Of a stretch of 28,898 bases of DNA, positions 6,422-15,926 are shown piece after piece. Within the stretch, counting starts at the first letter, position 1; each line of letters begins with the position of its first letter. This DNA is from a bacterium (GTDB lineage: Bacteria > UBP15 > UBA6099 > JAJRTR01): assembly GCA_024278215.1 (NCBI GenBank), contig JAJRTR010000024.1:1-28898 (forward strand), given 5' to 3'. Below the pieces are notes generated by a model. The model did no database searches. It was given only the letters and a program-made list of their open reading frames with translations, and had not been told where the DNA came from. The position numbers were made by a program, and so were the translations under genes.

Positions 6422-6940
6422 ATGATCTGGACAATAGAAAACATAATTCTGCTTGTTTTTCTTGCGGCGGCGGTCGGGATAGATATGCGCCTGCGTATTG
6501 TTCCGAACGCACTGACTTTTCCGATTATCGCGGTGGCGATAGCGCTGAACATATACAGCGGCGGTGTGCAGGGGTTCTGGTTTTCCGTCGCGGGTTCAGG
6601 GGCGGGCGTCGCGCTGATGCTGCTGCCGTTCGCGGCAGGCGGGCTGGGCGGCGGCGATGTGAAGATGCTGGCGGCGATTGGTGCGCTCAAAGGTGCCGAG
6701 TTCGCTTTCTATACATTTTTATTCTCTGCCGTCGCGGGCGGACTGATAGCGCTGGTGAGGGTGCTGGCAGCCGGGCGCGGCAGGGAAACGCTAACAAATA
6801 TGAAGAATATAACGCTGCTGTGCATCGGCGGTATTAAACCGGACGCGGAAGAGAATGCGGGGAGCATGTTCCCGTATTCGGGCGCGATTGCGGCAGGTTG
6901 CATAATAGCGAATATTGTACTACCGGCCATTGTGAAATGA
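6422..6940 (+). CDS. tadV: Flp prepilin peptidase TadV/CpaA (A24 family)
   Basis: A 172-residue integral-membrane aspartyl protease that removes the Flp leader after glycine. The two catalytic Asp motifs of A24 peptidases are present: GIDMRLRIVPN (Asp21) and GLGGGDVKM (Asp79). Several hydrophobic helices are visible. The short length is typical of CpaA/TadV, which lack the N-methylation domain of PilD. The ATG at 6422 is preceded by GGAGG with good spacing; the open frame further upstream overlaps flp2 and is not used. The stop overlaps a possible ATGA start for the next gene. Confidence 0.92.
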   Translation: MIWTIENIILLVFLAAAVGIDMRLRIVPNALTFPIIAVAIALNIYSGGVQGFWFSVAGSGAGVALMLLPFAAGGLGGGDVKMLAAIGALKGAEFAFYTFLFSAVAGGLIALVRVLAAGRGRETLTNMKNITLLCIGGIKPDAEENAGSMFPYSGAIAAGCIIANIVLPAIVK

Positions 6941-6960
6941 CGTGGGGCGGGGTGACGAAA

Positions 6961-7410
6961 ATGTTGAAAATATGCTTACAAAAAATACTGAAAAGTCAGC
7001 GTGGACAGGCGATTGTCGAGTTCGCTGTCATTATCCCGATATTCCTTGTGATGCTGCTGGGACTGCTCGAGTGGGGTTTTGTGCTGTGGACTCAGACGAC
7101 TTTCAACAATGCTGTCAGGGACGGGGCGCGCGAGGCGGTCGTGCTCCAGGACTGGGACGTCAACTACTCGCAGGATGCGTCGAAGATAATCGCTACAGTG
7201 TCGGGCAGGCTCACGGGGCTGCCGTCGGCGCAGACTCAGAATATTGCAGACAATATAACAATAGAACTTCTGCCGAACTCGACGAATATTGAATCGATAC
7301 GGATCAGCATCGCGGCGCAGCCTTATGTGCCTTTGATCGGAATTACGGGTGTAGCTGTGCCCGGCACGCTCAGCGCGACATCGGAATTCAGATATGAGGG
7401 GAATCTTTGA
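6961..7410 (+). CDS. tadE: TadE-like pseudopilin
   Basis: About 149 residues. The N-terminus carries RGQAIVEFAVIIPIFLVMLLGLLEWG, the TadE-domain signature with pseudopilin-like Gly-Gln and Glu before a membrane helix. It continues with TTFNNAVRDGAREAV, then a short extracytoplasmic domain. TadE proteins are minor pilins processed by TadV and needed for Tad pilus assembly. Alternative starts are GTG 6952 or ATG 6937, which would overlap the tadV stop as ATGA; 6961 gives the most typical N-terminus. tadG starts 11 bases after the stop, suggesting co-translation. Confidence 0.88.
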   Translation: MLKICLQKILKSQRGQAIVEFAVIIPIFLVMLLGLLEWGFVLWTQTTFNNAVRDGAREAVVLQDWDVNYSQDASKIIATVSGRLTGLPSAQTQNIADNITIELLPNSTNIESIRISIAAQPYVPLIGITGVAVPGTLSATSEFRYEGNL

Positions 7411-7421
7411 GGTGAGCGAAA

Positions 7422-8780
7422 GTGTTGAAACACGCGAATAACAACAGGGGGCAGAGCCTTGTGTTATATGTCATATCGTTGACGGTGATACTGGGCACGA
7501 TGGCGCTGGCGTTCGATCTCGGACGTGGGTTCCTCCTGCGGGCGCGGATGCAGCACGCCGCGGATTCCGCCGCGCTGGCCGGTGTTCGCGAGCTTCCCTA
7601 CTACAGCCTGGCCGCGTCGGCAGCTCTGGACTACGCCGCCCGCAACGGTTTCACCGACGGCGACGGATCAATCGTTGTAACGGCATATCCACACCCGACT
7701 ATCAGCAATAGATACGTTGTCGATGTAACCGCCTCCTCCGCGAATTTCCTCGCCCCGGTTATAGGCAGTAATTTCCTTAGCGTGTCGGTTTCGGCGGTCG
7801 CCGAGTTCAACGCGTATCTTCCTATCGACATTACAGGCGGCGGCGAATACGGCGCGAACGGCGTCATGACGCTTTCGATGTTCGGCCCTTACGGCTACTA
7901 CTCGTATGGCGACGCGCTGTCGACGCGCTGGCTCAATGACGGCACGCCCAACCCCGACCACAAACCCGGCGGCTACGACTTCATGATCGAGATACCGGAC
8001 AACTACTATTCGATAAACGGCACGACGATCGCGAAGGTCGAGATATTCGATCCCGACACGTGGAACAACGGCGGCGACAACGCCGCTCCGGGCCTGCGGA
8101 TCGACGAGATAAGAAACGCGCCAGGCGGCTCGCACCCGCAGCCCATCAACAGGCGCAACACTACTATCTACTCGCTCTACGCGCCGGACGACACTCCGAA
8201 CGACTATACAGATGATGTGCTTATTGCGGAAGCAACTTATGGACCTGATGTGTCGTGGACCGACATGAAATGGGTATCGCCCGACGGTTTCGAGATAAAC
8301 ATAAACGACTACGGCACGGGCAAGTACAGGCTGAACATAAGGGCGACGGACGGCGCGAGTGAAAATGGATTCAACCTGCGCGCCGGGCCGCCTGATGCCG
8401 CGTTCGACCCCGACAATGGAACGAAGATTACCGCAGTCGGCGCGATCCCGATGAACTTCAATGACAGCGGAGTTGTGACTATAAACCTCGGCCATGTCGC
8501 GCCCGAGGCGGCCGGCCTGGTGATGCACATAAACAAATTCGATACGGACGTGGGCGCGAAAACGATCGATTACCATTGCGACACTCTTTCGCAGAGCTGG
8601 CCCGGTGTCCTTTCCGGCAACGGGACGTGGAAGGAAGACCTGATAGAGATACCGGCGGATTACGCGGGCGGCAACTGGACGGCGACATACGAGGCGGGTC
8701 TCCAGGATACGTCAGTCTGGACAATGTGGCTCGAAGGCGCAATCGAGGGGCAGCCGGGGTTCGTCAGACTGGTCGAATGA
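7422..8780 (+). CDS. tadG: TadG-like pilus assembly protein with long beta-rich C-terminal region
   Basis: A 452-residue protein with a GTG start behind GGTGAG. Residues 9-55 (RGQSLVLYVISLTVILGTMALAFDLG and the following RARMQHAADSAALAGV) form the TadE/TadG-type N-terminal membrane segment. The remaining ~390 residues are predicted outside the cytoplasm: acidic, rich in G, N, D and Y, with DPDTWNNGGD, DYTDDVLIAEATYGPD and DYGTGKYRLNIRATDG, suggesting beta-sandwich domains. I see no obvious von Willebrand A MIDAS motif, unlike some TadG proteins. It is presumably an envelope-anchored minor pilin or adhesin component of the Tad machine. It sits between tadE and cpaB in the operon. Confidence 0.82.
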   Translation: MLKHANNNRGQSLVLYVISLTVILGTMALAFDLGRGFLLRARMQHAADSAALAGVRELPYYSLAASAALDYAARNGFTDGDGSIVVTAYPHPTISNRYVVDVTASSANFLAPVIGSNFLSVSVSAVAEFNAYLPIDITGGGEYGANGVMTLSMFGPYGYYSYGDALSTRWLNDGTPNPDHKPGGYDFMIEIPDNYYSINGTTIAKVEIFDPDTWNNGGDNAAPGLRIDEIRNAPGGSHPQPINRRNTTIYSLYAPDDTPNDYTDDVLIAEATYGPDVSWTDMKWVSPDGFEININDYGTGKYRLNIRATDGASENGFNLRAGPPDAAFDPDNGTKITAVGAIPMNFNDSGVVTINLGHVAPEAAGLVMHINKFDTDVGAKTIDYHCDTLSQSWPGVLSGNGTWKEDLIEIPADYAGGNWTATYEAGLQDTSVWTMWLEGAIEGQPGFVRLVE

Positions 8781-8855
8781 GCCGATTGCGGACTATCGCA
8801 GCAGGACGGAATGTTGCAATCGTCTCGAATAACAAACGAAAGAAGGCGAACGAAA

Positions 8856-9836
8856 ATGAGAGATAAAATGCTGATCATAATATCGCTGGTCGTCGGACTG
8901 GTCGCCGCGGGCGGGTTCTACCTGTTCTCGGGGAGCAGCCTGTTTTCAGGGAAGACGGATACGCGGGACATGAAACCGGCCCCGGTGGACACTGTGAAAT
9001 GTATAGTGCTGAAACAGGACGTGCCGAAGAGGACACAACTTACAAAGGAGATGCTCGGCGAGATGGAAGTCCCACTGACTGTCGCGCATCCGCAAGCTGT
9101 CACAGAGTATGAGGACGCGGTGGGACGTGTCACGAGGCGCGCGCTGGTGAAGGGTGAAATGTTGCTGGAGCCGCATCTGCGCGACGGCAAAGCGCCGTCC
9201 AATCTCAGCTTTGTGATACCGGTCGGCAAACGCGCGATTACTATCGGCGCGTCGGTCACCAGCGCGCTGAGCAACATGCTCAAGCCGGGCGACAAAGTCG
9301 ATGTCATCGTGTATCTCGACAAAAAAGTGGCGGGCAAAGAAATGTCTGTGACGCTGCTGCAAGACATGATGGTGCTGGCGACAGACGCGATGATCGAAGA
9401 GGAAAACGACTCCGACGGCATCCTGAAAAAGGCTGGCGGCAGTGCGCGCAACGCCAAAGGCTATCAGTCTGTCACGCTCGCTGCAACGCCTGAAGATTGT
9501 GTGCGGCTGAATCTCGCGGAATCCGTCGGCAGGCTCAAGCTGACGCTGGACACGCCCCGTAACGATCGGCCCGGCGCTCATGAATTCGAGGTGGCCGTGG
9601 TGGATGATCTTTTCCGTGTGAATCCTGTCGCCGTTGCCGAAGTGAAACCCGTCAAGCATAAAACATGGAGAAAAGCGAAACCGAAAGTGAAAACAAAGAA
9701 CACGAATATCGAGATAAAACGCGTCGATACGCCTCGATTCACCGAAGAAGAAAAACTCGTGTACATCATGAGGGGCACCGAACTTGAAGAACTCACCGTC
9801 ACTGAAATAGTGCCTGTGAAATACTCCGCGAAGTGA
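8856..9836 (+). CDS. cpaB: Flp pilus assembly protein CpaB/RcpC (SAF domain)
   Basis: About 326 residues. One N-terminal membrane helix (MLIIISLVVGLVAAGGFYLF), then a SAF domain (VLKQDVPKRTQLTKEMLGEMEVP ... VTRRALVKGEMLLEPHL) and the RcpC region (VGKRAITIGASVTSALSNMLKPGDKVDVIVYLD), typical of periplasmic CpaB proteins that support secretin assembly. The C-terminal tail contains a Lys-rich stretch (residues about 270-300) and ends EEKLVYIMRGTELEELTV. The ATG at 8856 gives the canonical N-terminus; the upstream in-frame ATG at 8811 lacks support. The stop overlaps a GTG of the next frame. Confidence 0.9.
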   Translation: MRDKMLIIISLVVGLVAAGGFYLFSGSSLFSGKTDTRDMKPAPVDTVKCIVLKQDVPKRTQLTKEMLGEMEVPLTVAHPQAVTEYEDAVGRVTRRALVKGEMLLEPHLRDGKAPSNLSFVIPVGKRAITIGASVTSALSNMLKPGDKVDVIVYLDKKVAGKEMSVTLLQDMMVLATDAMIEEENDSDGILKKAGGSARNAKGYQSVTLAATPEDCVRLNLAESVGRLKLTLDTPRNDRPGAHEFEVAVVDDLFRVNPVAVAEVKPVKHKTWRKAKPKVKTKNTNIEIKRVDTPRFTEEEKLVYIMRGTELEELTVTEIVPVKYSAK

Positions 9837-9847
9837 GGGAATGGAAC

Positions 9848-11173
9848 ATGAAAACTATGAGACTTACCGCACTGATAACTTTTTATATACTTGCGGCGGC
9901 TGCCACGGCGATTGCCGGCGGCTACTCCGCAACATCAGCGATAGACATGTTCGTCGGGGAGACCAGAGTCCTGCGATACGAGGCGGTCGACCAACTCGCG
10001 ATCGGAGACCCGACCGTGGCAGATGTTCAGATGTTCGCCGAGAAAGCGGGTGAAGTCATCCTGAACGCGAAAGCGCCCGGCGTGACGACACTCTTTGTCT
10101 GGGACGGTGCGAGCATATTCCCACACAGACGCGATGTCGTTGTTTCAAACAAAACGGTGGTCCTCGACAAGCGCATTTTCAACTTCAAACACTACACACT
10201 TACACGTACTGAGTACGACAACCGGCTGAGCAGGATCACCGTCAGCCCCGACGAATCGAACGTGACGAACCTCAAGTCTGTACTGACACCGCTGATCGGA
10301 GAGAACAGCTACTCTATCGACATCAACCGCAACCGTGTGATCATGCGCGGCACGAAGCAGGACCTCGATTCGGCGACGGCGATACTTGGCGAGATCGACC
10401 AGCCGCTGCGCCAGATACTAATCGAGGCGAAAGTCATCGAGATAACGAAAGACGACCTGAACCGGCTCGGCACTATGCTCGCGGGAAGCGACGGCGACAT
10501 GTCTCTGAAGGGCGACCTGAGCGGCGACACGCCCCTGTTCAACCTGGCGTTCGACACATTCACGGACCTCGCCCGCCGGTTCAGCATTACCATTGATACA
10601 CTGCGCACAGCGGGTGTGGGCCGCACGCTGGTCAACCCGAAAATTGCGACGCTCGACGGAAAGACCGCATGGATTCTCGCCGGTGAAAAGTACCCGGTCG
10701 CCACGAGAGACAACGACAAAGGGCTCGTGTCTTTCGACTATGTGCACACAGGCATCAGCCTCGCCGTCACGCCCCGCGTCGGTCGCGACGATACTATAAC
10801 ACTGTGGCTCAAGCCCGAAGTAAGCAACATCTCCGGCTGGGTCGGCGATCCGAGTTCATCCAGCGATAACGCCGCGCCGATTATCGATACCCGCGAAGTA
10901 TTGTCCGAAGTCAGGCTCAAGGATGGCGAGAGCATAATCATCGGCGGCCTGCAGAAGGAAGAAAGTATCATGACAAAAAGCAAAGTCCCGATACTCGGCG
11001 ATATTCCGCTTATCGGGAAAGCGTTCAGGAAGAAACGAACTTCGGAAGAAACGAGCGAACTCGTGATCGTTATTACTCCGCATATTATGGATGAAAACGA
11101 AAAGCCCGATCTCGGCAGATTCGGTTTGCTCGACATGTCAAAACCAAACGAAGCCGCCAGCGAGGCGGACTGA
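9848..11173 (+). CDS. cpaC: Tad pilus secretin CpaC/RcpA
   Basis: A 441-residue outer-membrane secretin, the pore through which the Flp pilus leaves the cell. It has a signal peptide (TALITFYILAAAATAIAGG), an N-terminal pilus-secretin domain (VGETRVLRYEAVDQLAIGDPTVADVQ), a BON/N1-like middle and the secretin core. The core shows VNPKIATLDGKTAWILAGEKYPV, EVRLKDGESIIIGGLQKEE, SKVPILGDIPLIGKAFRKKR and SELVIVITPHI. GAGGGA lies 7 bases before the ATG at 9848, which decides the start over an upstream GTG that overlaps the cpaB stop. Confidence 0.93.
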   Translation: MKTMRLTALITFYILAAAATAIAGGYSATSAIDMFVGETRVLRYEAVDQLAIGDPTVADVQMFAEKAGEVILNAKAPGVTTLFVWDGASIFPHRRDVVVSNKTVVLDKRIFNFKHYTLTRTEYDNRLSRITVSPDESNVTNLKSVLTPLIGENSYSIDINRNRVIMRGTKQDLDSATAILGEIDQPLRQILIEAKVIEITKDDLNRLGTMLAGSDGDMSLKGDLSGDTPLFNLAFDTFTDLARRFSITIDTLRTAGVGRTLVNPKIATLDGKTAWILAGEKYPVATRDNDKGLVSFDYVHTGISLAVTPRVGRDDTITLWLKPEVSNISGWVGDPSSSSDNAAPIIDTREVLSEVRLKDGESIIIGGLQKEESIMTKSKVPILGDIPLIGKAFRKKRTSEETSELVIVITPHIMDENEKPDLGRFGLLDMSKPNEAASEAD

Positions 11174-11190
11174 CCACAGGAGGCGGCGTC

Positions 11191-12390
11191 ATGGACAATA
11201 AACAGCTTGCGGCAATTGTCAGCACAAAAGAATGGGCCGGTCTCAACCAGGCGCTCGCGCGGCTCGATACCATCGAATTGCTGTCTCCGCTTATGAATGT
11301 CGAGGAACTGAAGCGTGAGACTTCGCGCGAACTGCTCGACATTGTTTTCGTCGATGCAGACGAGTACATTCCCAGCGATGGAGACGCGAAAGTGCTTGCA
11401 AACGGAAGTGGACTCTATGTTGTTTTCATTTCCGCAAACGAAAACCCGCCACTCATGAAAAAAGCGATGCGTGCCGGCGCGAAAGACTTTATCGTCGAGC
11501 CGTTTATGAAAGAAGACCTCGAAGACATAGTCGAAAGCGCGGCAAAGCAACGCACTGCGCCGCACGCCGAAGGCATCGTCACGGATGCCGATGCGAACGC
11601 GGGCGGTCCCTCGAAAACCATCGCTTTCTTTTCGACAAAAGGTGGTGCGGGCAAAAGTATTCTCGCTGCAAACTTCGCTGTCGCACTCTCTCGCGTCGAG
11701 AGCTGTAAAGTATGCCTGCTGGACCTCGACCTCCAGTTCGGCGACCTCGCGCTGATTTTGAATGTAAAGCCGCACGCCACCATCACCGATCTCGTCACGG
11801 GCGGCGGCGACATCGCCGAAGAACTGCCCGCATACCTCACAAGATTTGACGATAACCTTTCCATACTGCCATCGCCTGTAAAACCCGAGGAGGCCGAGCT
11901 TATCACACCAGCCCACATCGAGCAGATAACACAGGCGCTGAGCGCGCGCTTCAAATATGTGATCATCGACACTACGACTACGTTCCACGATGTCTCCATC
12001 ATGGCGCTGGACAAAAGCGACGAGGTTTTTCTCGTGGCGACTCCGATAATCCTTTCAGTAAAAAATCTCAAGGGGATGCTCAAGGTGATGAAAGAGTCGC
12101 TGGAGTACCCCGACGAAAAGATAAAGATTGTGCTGAACAGGTGCGACAGCCGGTTCGGCATCAGCAGGCCGGACATAGAAAAACTCAGCAACAGGAAGAT
12201 CGACTACATGACGCCGAGCGATGGGAATATCGTCGTGCAATCGCTCAACAGGGGCGTACCGACGGTCGTCGGCTACAAAAACAGCAAGTTCTCGAAAGCG
12301 ATTGTGAAAATGGCGCGGTCTGTTGCAGACGTGTCCGCCGCGTGCTCCGCGAAAACTCCGTTCTGGAAAAAGTGGTTCGCAATAAGGTGA
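11191..12390 (+). CDS. cpaE: TadZ/CpaE-like ParA-family ATPase with receiver-like N-terminus
   Basis: A 399-residue cytoplasmic protein that localises the Tad machine at the pole in studied systems. Residues about 1-118 resemble an atypical response-regulator fold (IVFVDADEYI; GLYVVFISANENP; KDFIVEPF). The ATPase part begins with the deviant Walker A STKGGAGKS (K150, residues 148-156), followed by LLDLDLQFGD and VIIDTTTTFHD (Walker B-like). A clear AGGAGG precedes the ATG. cpaF follows 36 bases after the stop. Confidence 0.9.
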   Translation: MDNKQLAAIVSTKEWAGLNQALARLDTIELLSPLMNVEELKRETSRELLDIVFVDADEYIPSDGDAKVLANGSGLYVVFISANENPPLMKKAMRAGAKDFIVEPFMKEDLEDIVESAAKQRTAPHAEGIVTDADANAGGPSKTIAFFSTKGGAGKSILAANFAVALSRVESCKVCLLDLDLQFGDLALILNVKPHATITDLVTGGGDIAEELPAYLTRFDDNLSILPSPVKPEEAELITPAHIEQITQALSARFKYVIIDTTTTFHDVSIMALDKSDEVFLVATPIILSVKNLKGMLKVMKESLEYPDEKIKIVLNRCDSRFGISRPDIEKLSNRKIDYMTPSDGNIVVQSLNRGVPTVVGYKNSKFSKAIVKMARSVADVSAACSAKTPFWKKWFAIR

Positions 12391-12426
12391 CAGGAATAAT
12401 CAGTAAAAAGGGCAGGGGGAACAACA

Positions 12427-13794
12427 ATGGGACTTCTGGACAGAACAAAAAAAACCGCCGCTAAAAACTGCGCCGACGAAGCCGCAAACGGCAGGCAGCA
12501 GACGTCGCACGACGATAAGTCCGCCAGGCTCGACGACCTGCGCCTGCGTGTACACGAGAGGCTCATCGAGGAGATCGGTCAGGATATTCTCTATGGCGAT
12601 GTACCCGAGGAAAAAACAAAACGGGCCATAGCCGCTACGCTCGACAGCCTGATGGAAGAAAACAACGTGGTCATCCTAAAGGCCGAGAAAGACAGGTTGA
12701 TCGAAGAATTATGCAACGAAGTGCTCGGTCTCGGCCCCATCGAGCCGCTCGTTCGCGATGATGAGATAACTGAAATAATGGTAAACGGCCCCGACCGTGT
12801 CTACGTCGAGAGAAACGGGAAGATCGAACTAACAGACCGGAAATTCCGGGATGACGAACATGTGCATCGAATAATAGAAAAGATTGTGTCGCCGCTCGGC
12901 AGGCGGATCGACGAATCGTCTCCGATGGTAGACGCCAGGCTTGGCGACGGCTCGCGCGTCAACGCTATCATTCCGCCGCTTTCGCTCAACGGCCCGACTA
13001 TTACTATCAGGAAGTTCTCGAAAGACCCGCTCCAGGTGGACGACCTGATCAGCTTCGGCACATTCACCAGGGATATCGCCGCTTTTATCGAAGCATGTGT
13101 CAGGGCGCGGCTGAACTGCATTGTATCCGGTGGCACAGGCTCGGGAAAAACGACAACACTTAATGTGCTTTCCTCCTTCATTCAGGATACAGACCGTATC
13201 GTTACTATCGAAGACGCCGCCGAACTGCAATTGCGGCAGGAGCATGTCGTCACGCTCGAAAGTCGCCCGCCGAATATGGAGGGCAAAGGAGAGGTGACAA
13301 TCAGGGACCTTGTCCGCAACTGTCTCAGGATGCGGCCCGACCGTATTATCGTCGGCGAAGTGCGCGGCGGCGAGGCGCTCGATATGCTCCAGGCAATGAA
13401 CACCGGCCACGACGGTTCTCTCACCACCGGGCACGCCAATTCGCCCAGGGACATACTTTCACGTCTCGAAACGATGGTCCTCATGGCGGGTATGAACCTG
13501 CCGCTGAGGGCCATACGCGAGCAGATTTCATCCGCTATCGACCTGATAGTGCATCAGGAGCGGATGCGCGACGGCAAAAGACGCCTCACTTATGTTACCG
13601 AGGTCGTCGGCATGGAAAACGACATCATTACTCTACAGGATATTTTCATTTTTAAAAAAACAGGCGTGGACGACAACGGCAACATACTCGGCGAATTCAA
13701 GTCAACCGGCATCGTTCCGAAATTCGTGGAACGCTTTAAAACCGCCGGCATCAAGCTGCCACTCAGCATGTTCCACACCTTCGGGGAGATGTAA
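12427..13794 (+). CDS. cpaF: Tad secretion ATPase TadA/CpaF
   Basis: A 455-residue hexameric VirB11/GspE-type ATPase that powers Flp pilus assembly. An N-terminal charged linker is followed by the all-alpha and N-terminal domains ([41 protein letters not shown]). The ATPase core has Walker [10 protein letters not shown] (235-243), the Asp/Glu box [28 protein letters not shown] (Walker B region) and the His box [15 protein letters not shown]. Length and motifs are normal for the family. The ATG at 12427 follows AGGGGG. It ends 3 bases before tadB. Confidence 0.96.
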   Translation: MGLLDRTKKTAAKNCADEAANGRQQTSHDDKSARLDDLRLRVHERLIEEIGQDILYGDVPEEKTKRAIAATLDSLMEENNVVILKAEKDRLIEELCNEVLGLGPIEPLVRDDEITEIMVNGPDRVYVERNGKIELTDRKFRDDEHVHRIIEKIVSPLGRRIDESSPMVDARLGDGSRVNAIIPPLSLNGPTITIRKFSKDPLQVDDLISFGTFTRDIAAFIEACVRARLNCIVSGGTGSGKTTTLNVLSSFIQDTDRIVTIEDAAELQLRQEHVVTLESRPPNMEGKGEVTIRDLVRNCLRMRPDRIIVGEVRGGEALDMLQAMNTGHDGSLTTGHANSPRDILSRLETMVLMAGMNLPLRAIREQISSAIDLIVHQERMRDGKRRLTYVTEVVGMENDIITLQDIFIFKKTGVDDNGNILGEFKSTGIVPKFVERFKTAGIKLPLSMFHTFGEM

Positions 13795-13797
13795 TCT

Positions 13798-14739
13798 ATG
13801 GCTCCATACATCGTCATATTCCTGCTGGGCACACTGGCCGCCTACGCCTTGTCGTCGCTGGCTGCCGGGAAAAAACGCGCGGCGCTCGAAGGCCGCCTCT
13901 CGGGACTCGAACACACCGCGGACACCGGCCGACGTGAAGCCCGCCACGCACGCAGCGTCTTCGCCGCCGTCGACACTTCGATACGTGGTTTCAGCATATC
14001 CGCGAAAATCAAACGCGAACTCGCGAGGGCCAACTGGTCGCTGAAAGTATCCGAGTTCATGATCATCGTTATCCTTTCGGCAACACTCGCGCCGCTTATC
14101 GTGTTGTTGCTGACCGACAATAAAATGCTGACTCTTTATCTCGTCGGCGGTGGCGCGGTGATCCCGATCATTCTCCTGAAACGCAAGCAGGCGGCACGCA
14201 GAAAAATGTTTTCAAGCCAACTGCCGGACGCCATCACGCTGATCTCGAACTCGCTCAAGACCGGCTACAGTTTCCTCCAGTCTATCGACATGGTGGCGCG
14301 CGAGCTGTCGCCGCCGATATCCGAGGAGTTCCGGAAAGTGCTCCAGGAGATCAAGCTGGGCATACCGTTCGAGACAGCTGTCGAGCGGCTCGTCGAGAAA
14401 GCCGGCAACGAAGACCTCGATCTCGTGATGACGAGTGTCAACATACAAAGAGAGGTGGGCGGCAACCTTTCGGAAATACTCGATAAAATATCGCACACGA
14501 TCCGCGAGCGGATACGAATCCGCGGCCAGCTTCAGACACTCACCGCGCAGGGACGTCTCTCCGGCATGATCCTATGCCTGCTGCCGCCCGCGCTCGGCCT
14601 CTTCCTCTTCCTTGTGAACCAGGACTACATCATGCTCCTGTTCCGCCATCCCACAGGCCGCGTCCTGACTGCATTCGCCGTTGTCACACAACTCACCGGC
14701 ATGATGCTCATCAGGAAAATCATCGACATCAGGATATAG
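13798..14739 (+). CDS. tadB: Tad pilus inner-membrane platform protein TadB
   Basis: A 313-residue type II secretion F-type membrane protein. It has an N-terminal helix (IVIFLLGTLAAYAL), two central helices (FMIIVILSATLAPLIVLLL; LTLYLVGGGAVIPIILL), a cytoplasmic T2SSF domain (PDAITLISNSLKTGYSFLQSI; EVGGNLSEILDKISHTIRER) and two C-terminal helices. It partners TadC and the CpaF ATPase. It is tightly packed: 3 bases after cpaF and 2 bases before tadC. Confidence 0.93.
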   Translation: MAPYIVIFLLGTLAAYALSSLAAGKKRAALEGRLSGLEHTADTGRREARHARSVFAAVDTSIRGFSISAKIKRELARANWSLKVSEFMIIVILSATLAPLIVLLLTDNKMLTLYLVGGGAVIPIILLKRKQAARRKMFSSQLPDAITLISNSLKTGYSFLQSIDMVARELSPPISEEFRKVLQEIKLGIPFETAVERLVEKAGNEDLDLVMTSVNIQREVGGNLSEILDKISHTIRERIRIRGQLQTLTAQGRLSGMILCLLPPALGLFLFLVNQDYIMLLFRHPTGRVLTAFAVVTQLTGMMLIRKIIDIRI

Positions 14740-14741
14740 CC

Positions 14742-15665
14742 ATGATCAAACTGATACTGACAATACTTGTTTTCTCATCATTCGCCTGTCTCGCAGCCGG
14801 CATACTGCTTTCGTCCGGCCGGAAGCGGGCGCTTGCGGCGCGCCTCGATCAGCTCGACATCACCCAGCGCGGCATCTCTCTCGAAGAAATGGAAATGTCA
14901 CGTTCGTTTGTCGAACGAGCCCTTCTGCCTGCGTTCGCTATGATCGGGCACATCGTCGCGCGGTACTCGCCCGCCGGTTTTCTCGAACGCACACAAAACA
15001 AACTGAATGTCGCCGGCTACCGCAGGGCGGATCCGCTCGCATACATCGGCATCAAGGGCATCGCAGCATTGTCACTATTCGGGCTGGCCGCGCTCGTATG
15101 TTCGTTTTCCGGCATGGATGTAAGCGCGATCCTTGTTTACCTGATCATCTTTCCCGCCGCCGGGATCATACTGCCCGATCTCATTCTTTTGCATACAGGC
15201 AACAAGCGTAAATATGAAATAAACGCCGGACTTCCCGACCTGCTTGATATTTTAACCGTCAGCGTGGAGGCCGGGCTGGGTTTCGAGCAGGCGCTCCTAC
15301 AGGCCGCGAACAAATTAAAAGGCAGTGTATCGAAGGAAATCCGGCGGCTGCTGCAGGACATGCGCCTCGGCAAAAACCGCAGCGAAGCGCTCCGCGCTAT
15401 GTCCGACCGGCTCATGATACCCGATCTGACTACATTCTGCGCCGCCATGATTCAGGCCGATCAGCTCGGCGTCGGCATAGCGGACGTGTTGCGCGTGCAG
15501 TCCGACAGCATGAGGCAGAAAAGACGACAGCGTGCCGAAGAAACAGCCATGAAAGCGCCGCTCAAGATGCTTTTCCCGCTCATTTTCTTCATCTTCCCGT
15601 CACTATTCGTCGTCCTTCTCGGGCCTGCGTTCATCAGCATTATGGAAAATCTTAAAACGCCATGA
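14742..15665 (+). CDS. tadC: Tad pilus inner-membrane platform protein TadC
   Basis: A 307-residue paralogue of TadB with the same plan: an N-terminal helix (LILTILVFSSFACLAAGILL), paired central helices and a T2SSF domain (GLPDLLDILTVSVEAGLGFEQAL; ADQLGVGIADVLRVQSDSMRQKRRQ), closing with the helix LKMLFPLIFFIFPSLFVVLLG. The ATG at 14742 lies 2 bases after the tadB stop; the longer open frame upstream overlaps tadB. It is the last gene of the Tad operon; no TadD-type TPR gene follows in this window and no clear terminator is visible after it. Confidence 0.93.
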   Translation: MIKLILTILVFSSFACLAAGILLSSGRKRALAARLDQLDITQRGISLEEMEMSRSFVERALLPAFAMIGHIVARYSPAGFLERTQNKLNVAGYRRADPLAYIGIKGIAALSLFGLAALVCSFSGMDVSAILVYLIIFPAAGIILPDLILLHTGNKRKYEINAGLPDLLDILTVSVEAGLGFEQALLQAANKLKGSVSKEIRRLLQDMRLGKNRSEALRAMSDRLMIPDLTTFCAAMIQADQLGVGIADVLRVQSDSMRQKRRQRAEETAMKAPLKMLFPLIFFIFPSLFVVLLGPAFISIMENLKTP

Positions 15666-15734
15666 GCAAGTATAAAACAAACAATTATTGAACATGTTGT
15701 CGCTTACGGCGAATTATGGGCTTGATCAAACTAG

Positions 15735-15912
15735 TGTCATGTCAACAAAGAAAAGACGTAAGAAAGGTCAGCGTAAAAACGATAAAAGTGTAGGGTGGTG
15801 TCACCGTACCCCGCCTCAACTTGTGCCTGTAAAAACCGTTTTCGCGAGAAATATGATCAGGCGCGGGACGGTGACCCCGCCCTTTTTGCGACATTACAGG
15901 CATGACACGACA
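15735..15912. mobile_element. Miniature inverted-repeat element, family 2, copy B (178 bp)
   Basis: Begins TGTCATGTCA and ends TGACACGACA (RC TGTCGTGTCA, 9 of 10 matching). It is flanked by ctag (15731-15734) and ccag (15913-15916), a duplication with one difference. Internally, agggtggtgtcaccgtacc faces ggacggtgaccccgccct, so the element is a long imperfect palindrome. It is the uninterrupted relative of 5081-5370. The right end lies directly against the AGGAGG of the DUF192 gene. Confidence 0.72.
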
Positions 15913-15926
15913 CCAGGAGGTGTAGC

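Noticed and set aside
10738-11988. A 416-codon minus-strand frame across cpaC and cpaE
   Set aside because: Antisense to two well-identified genes and spans their boundary; no family features.
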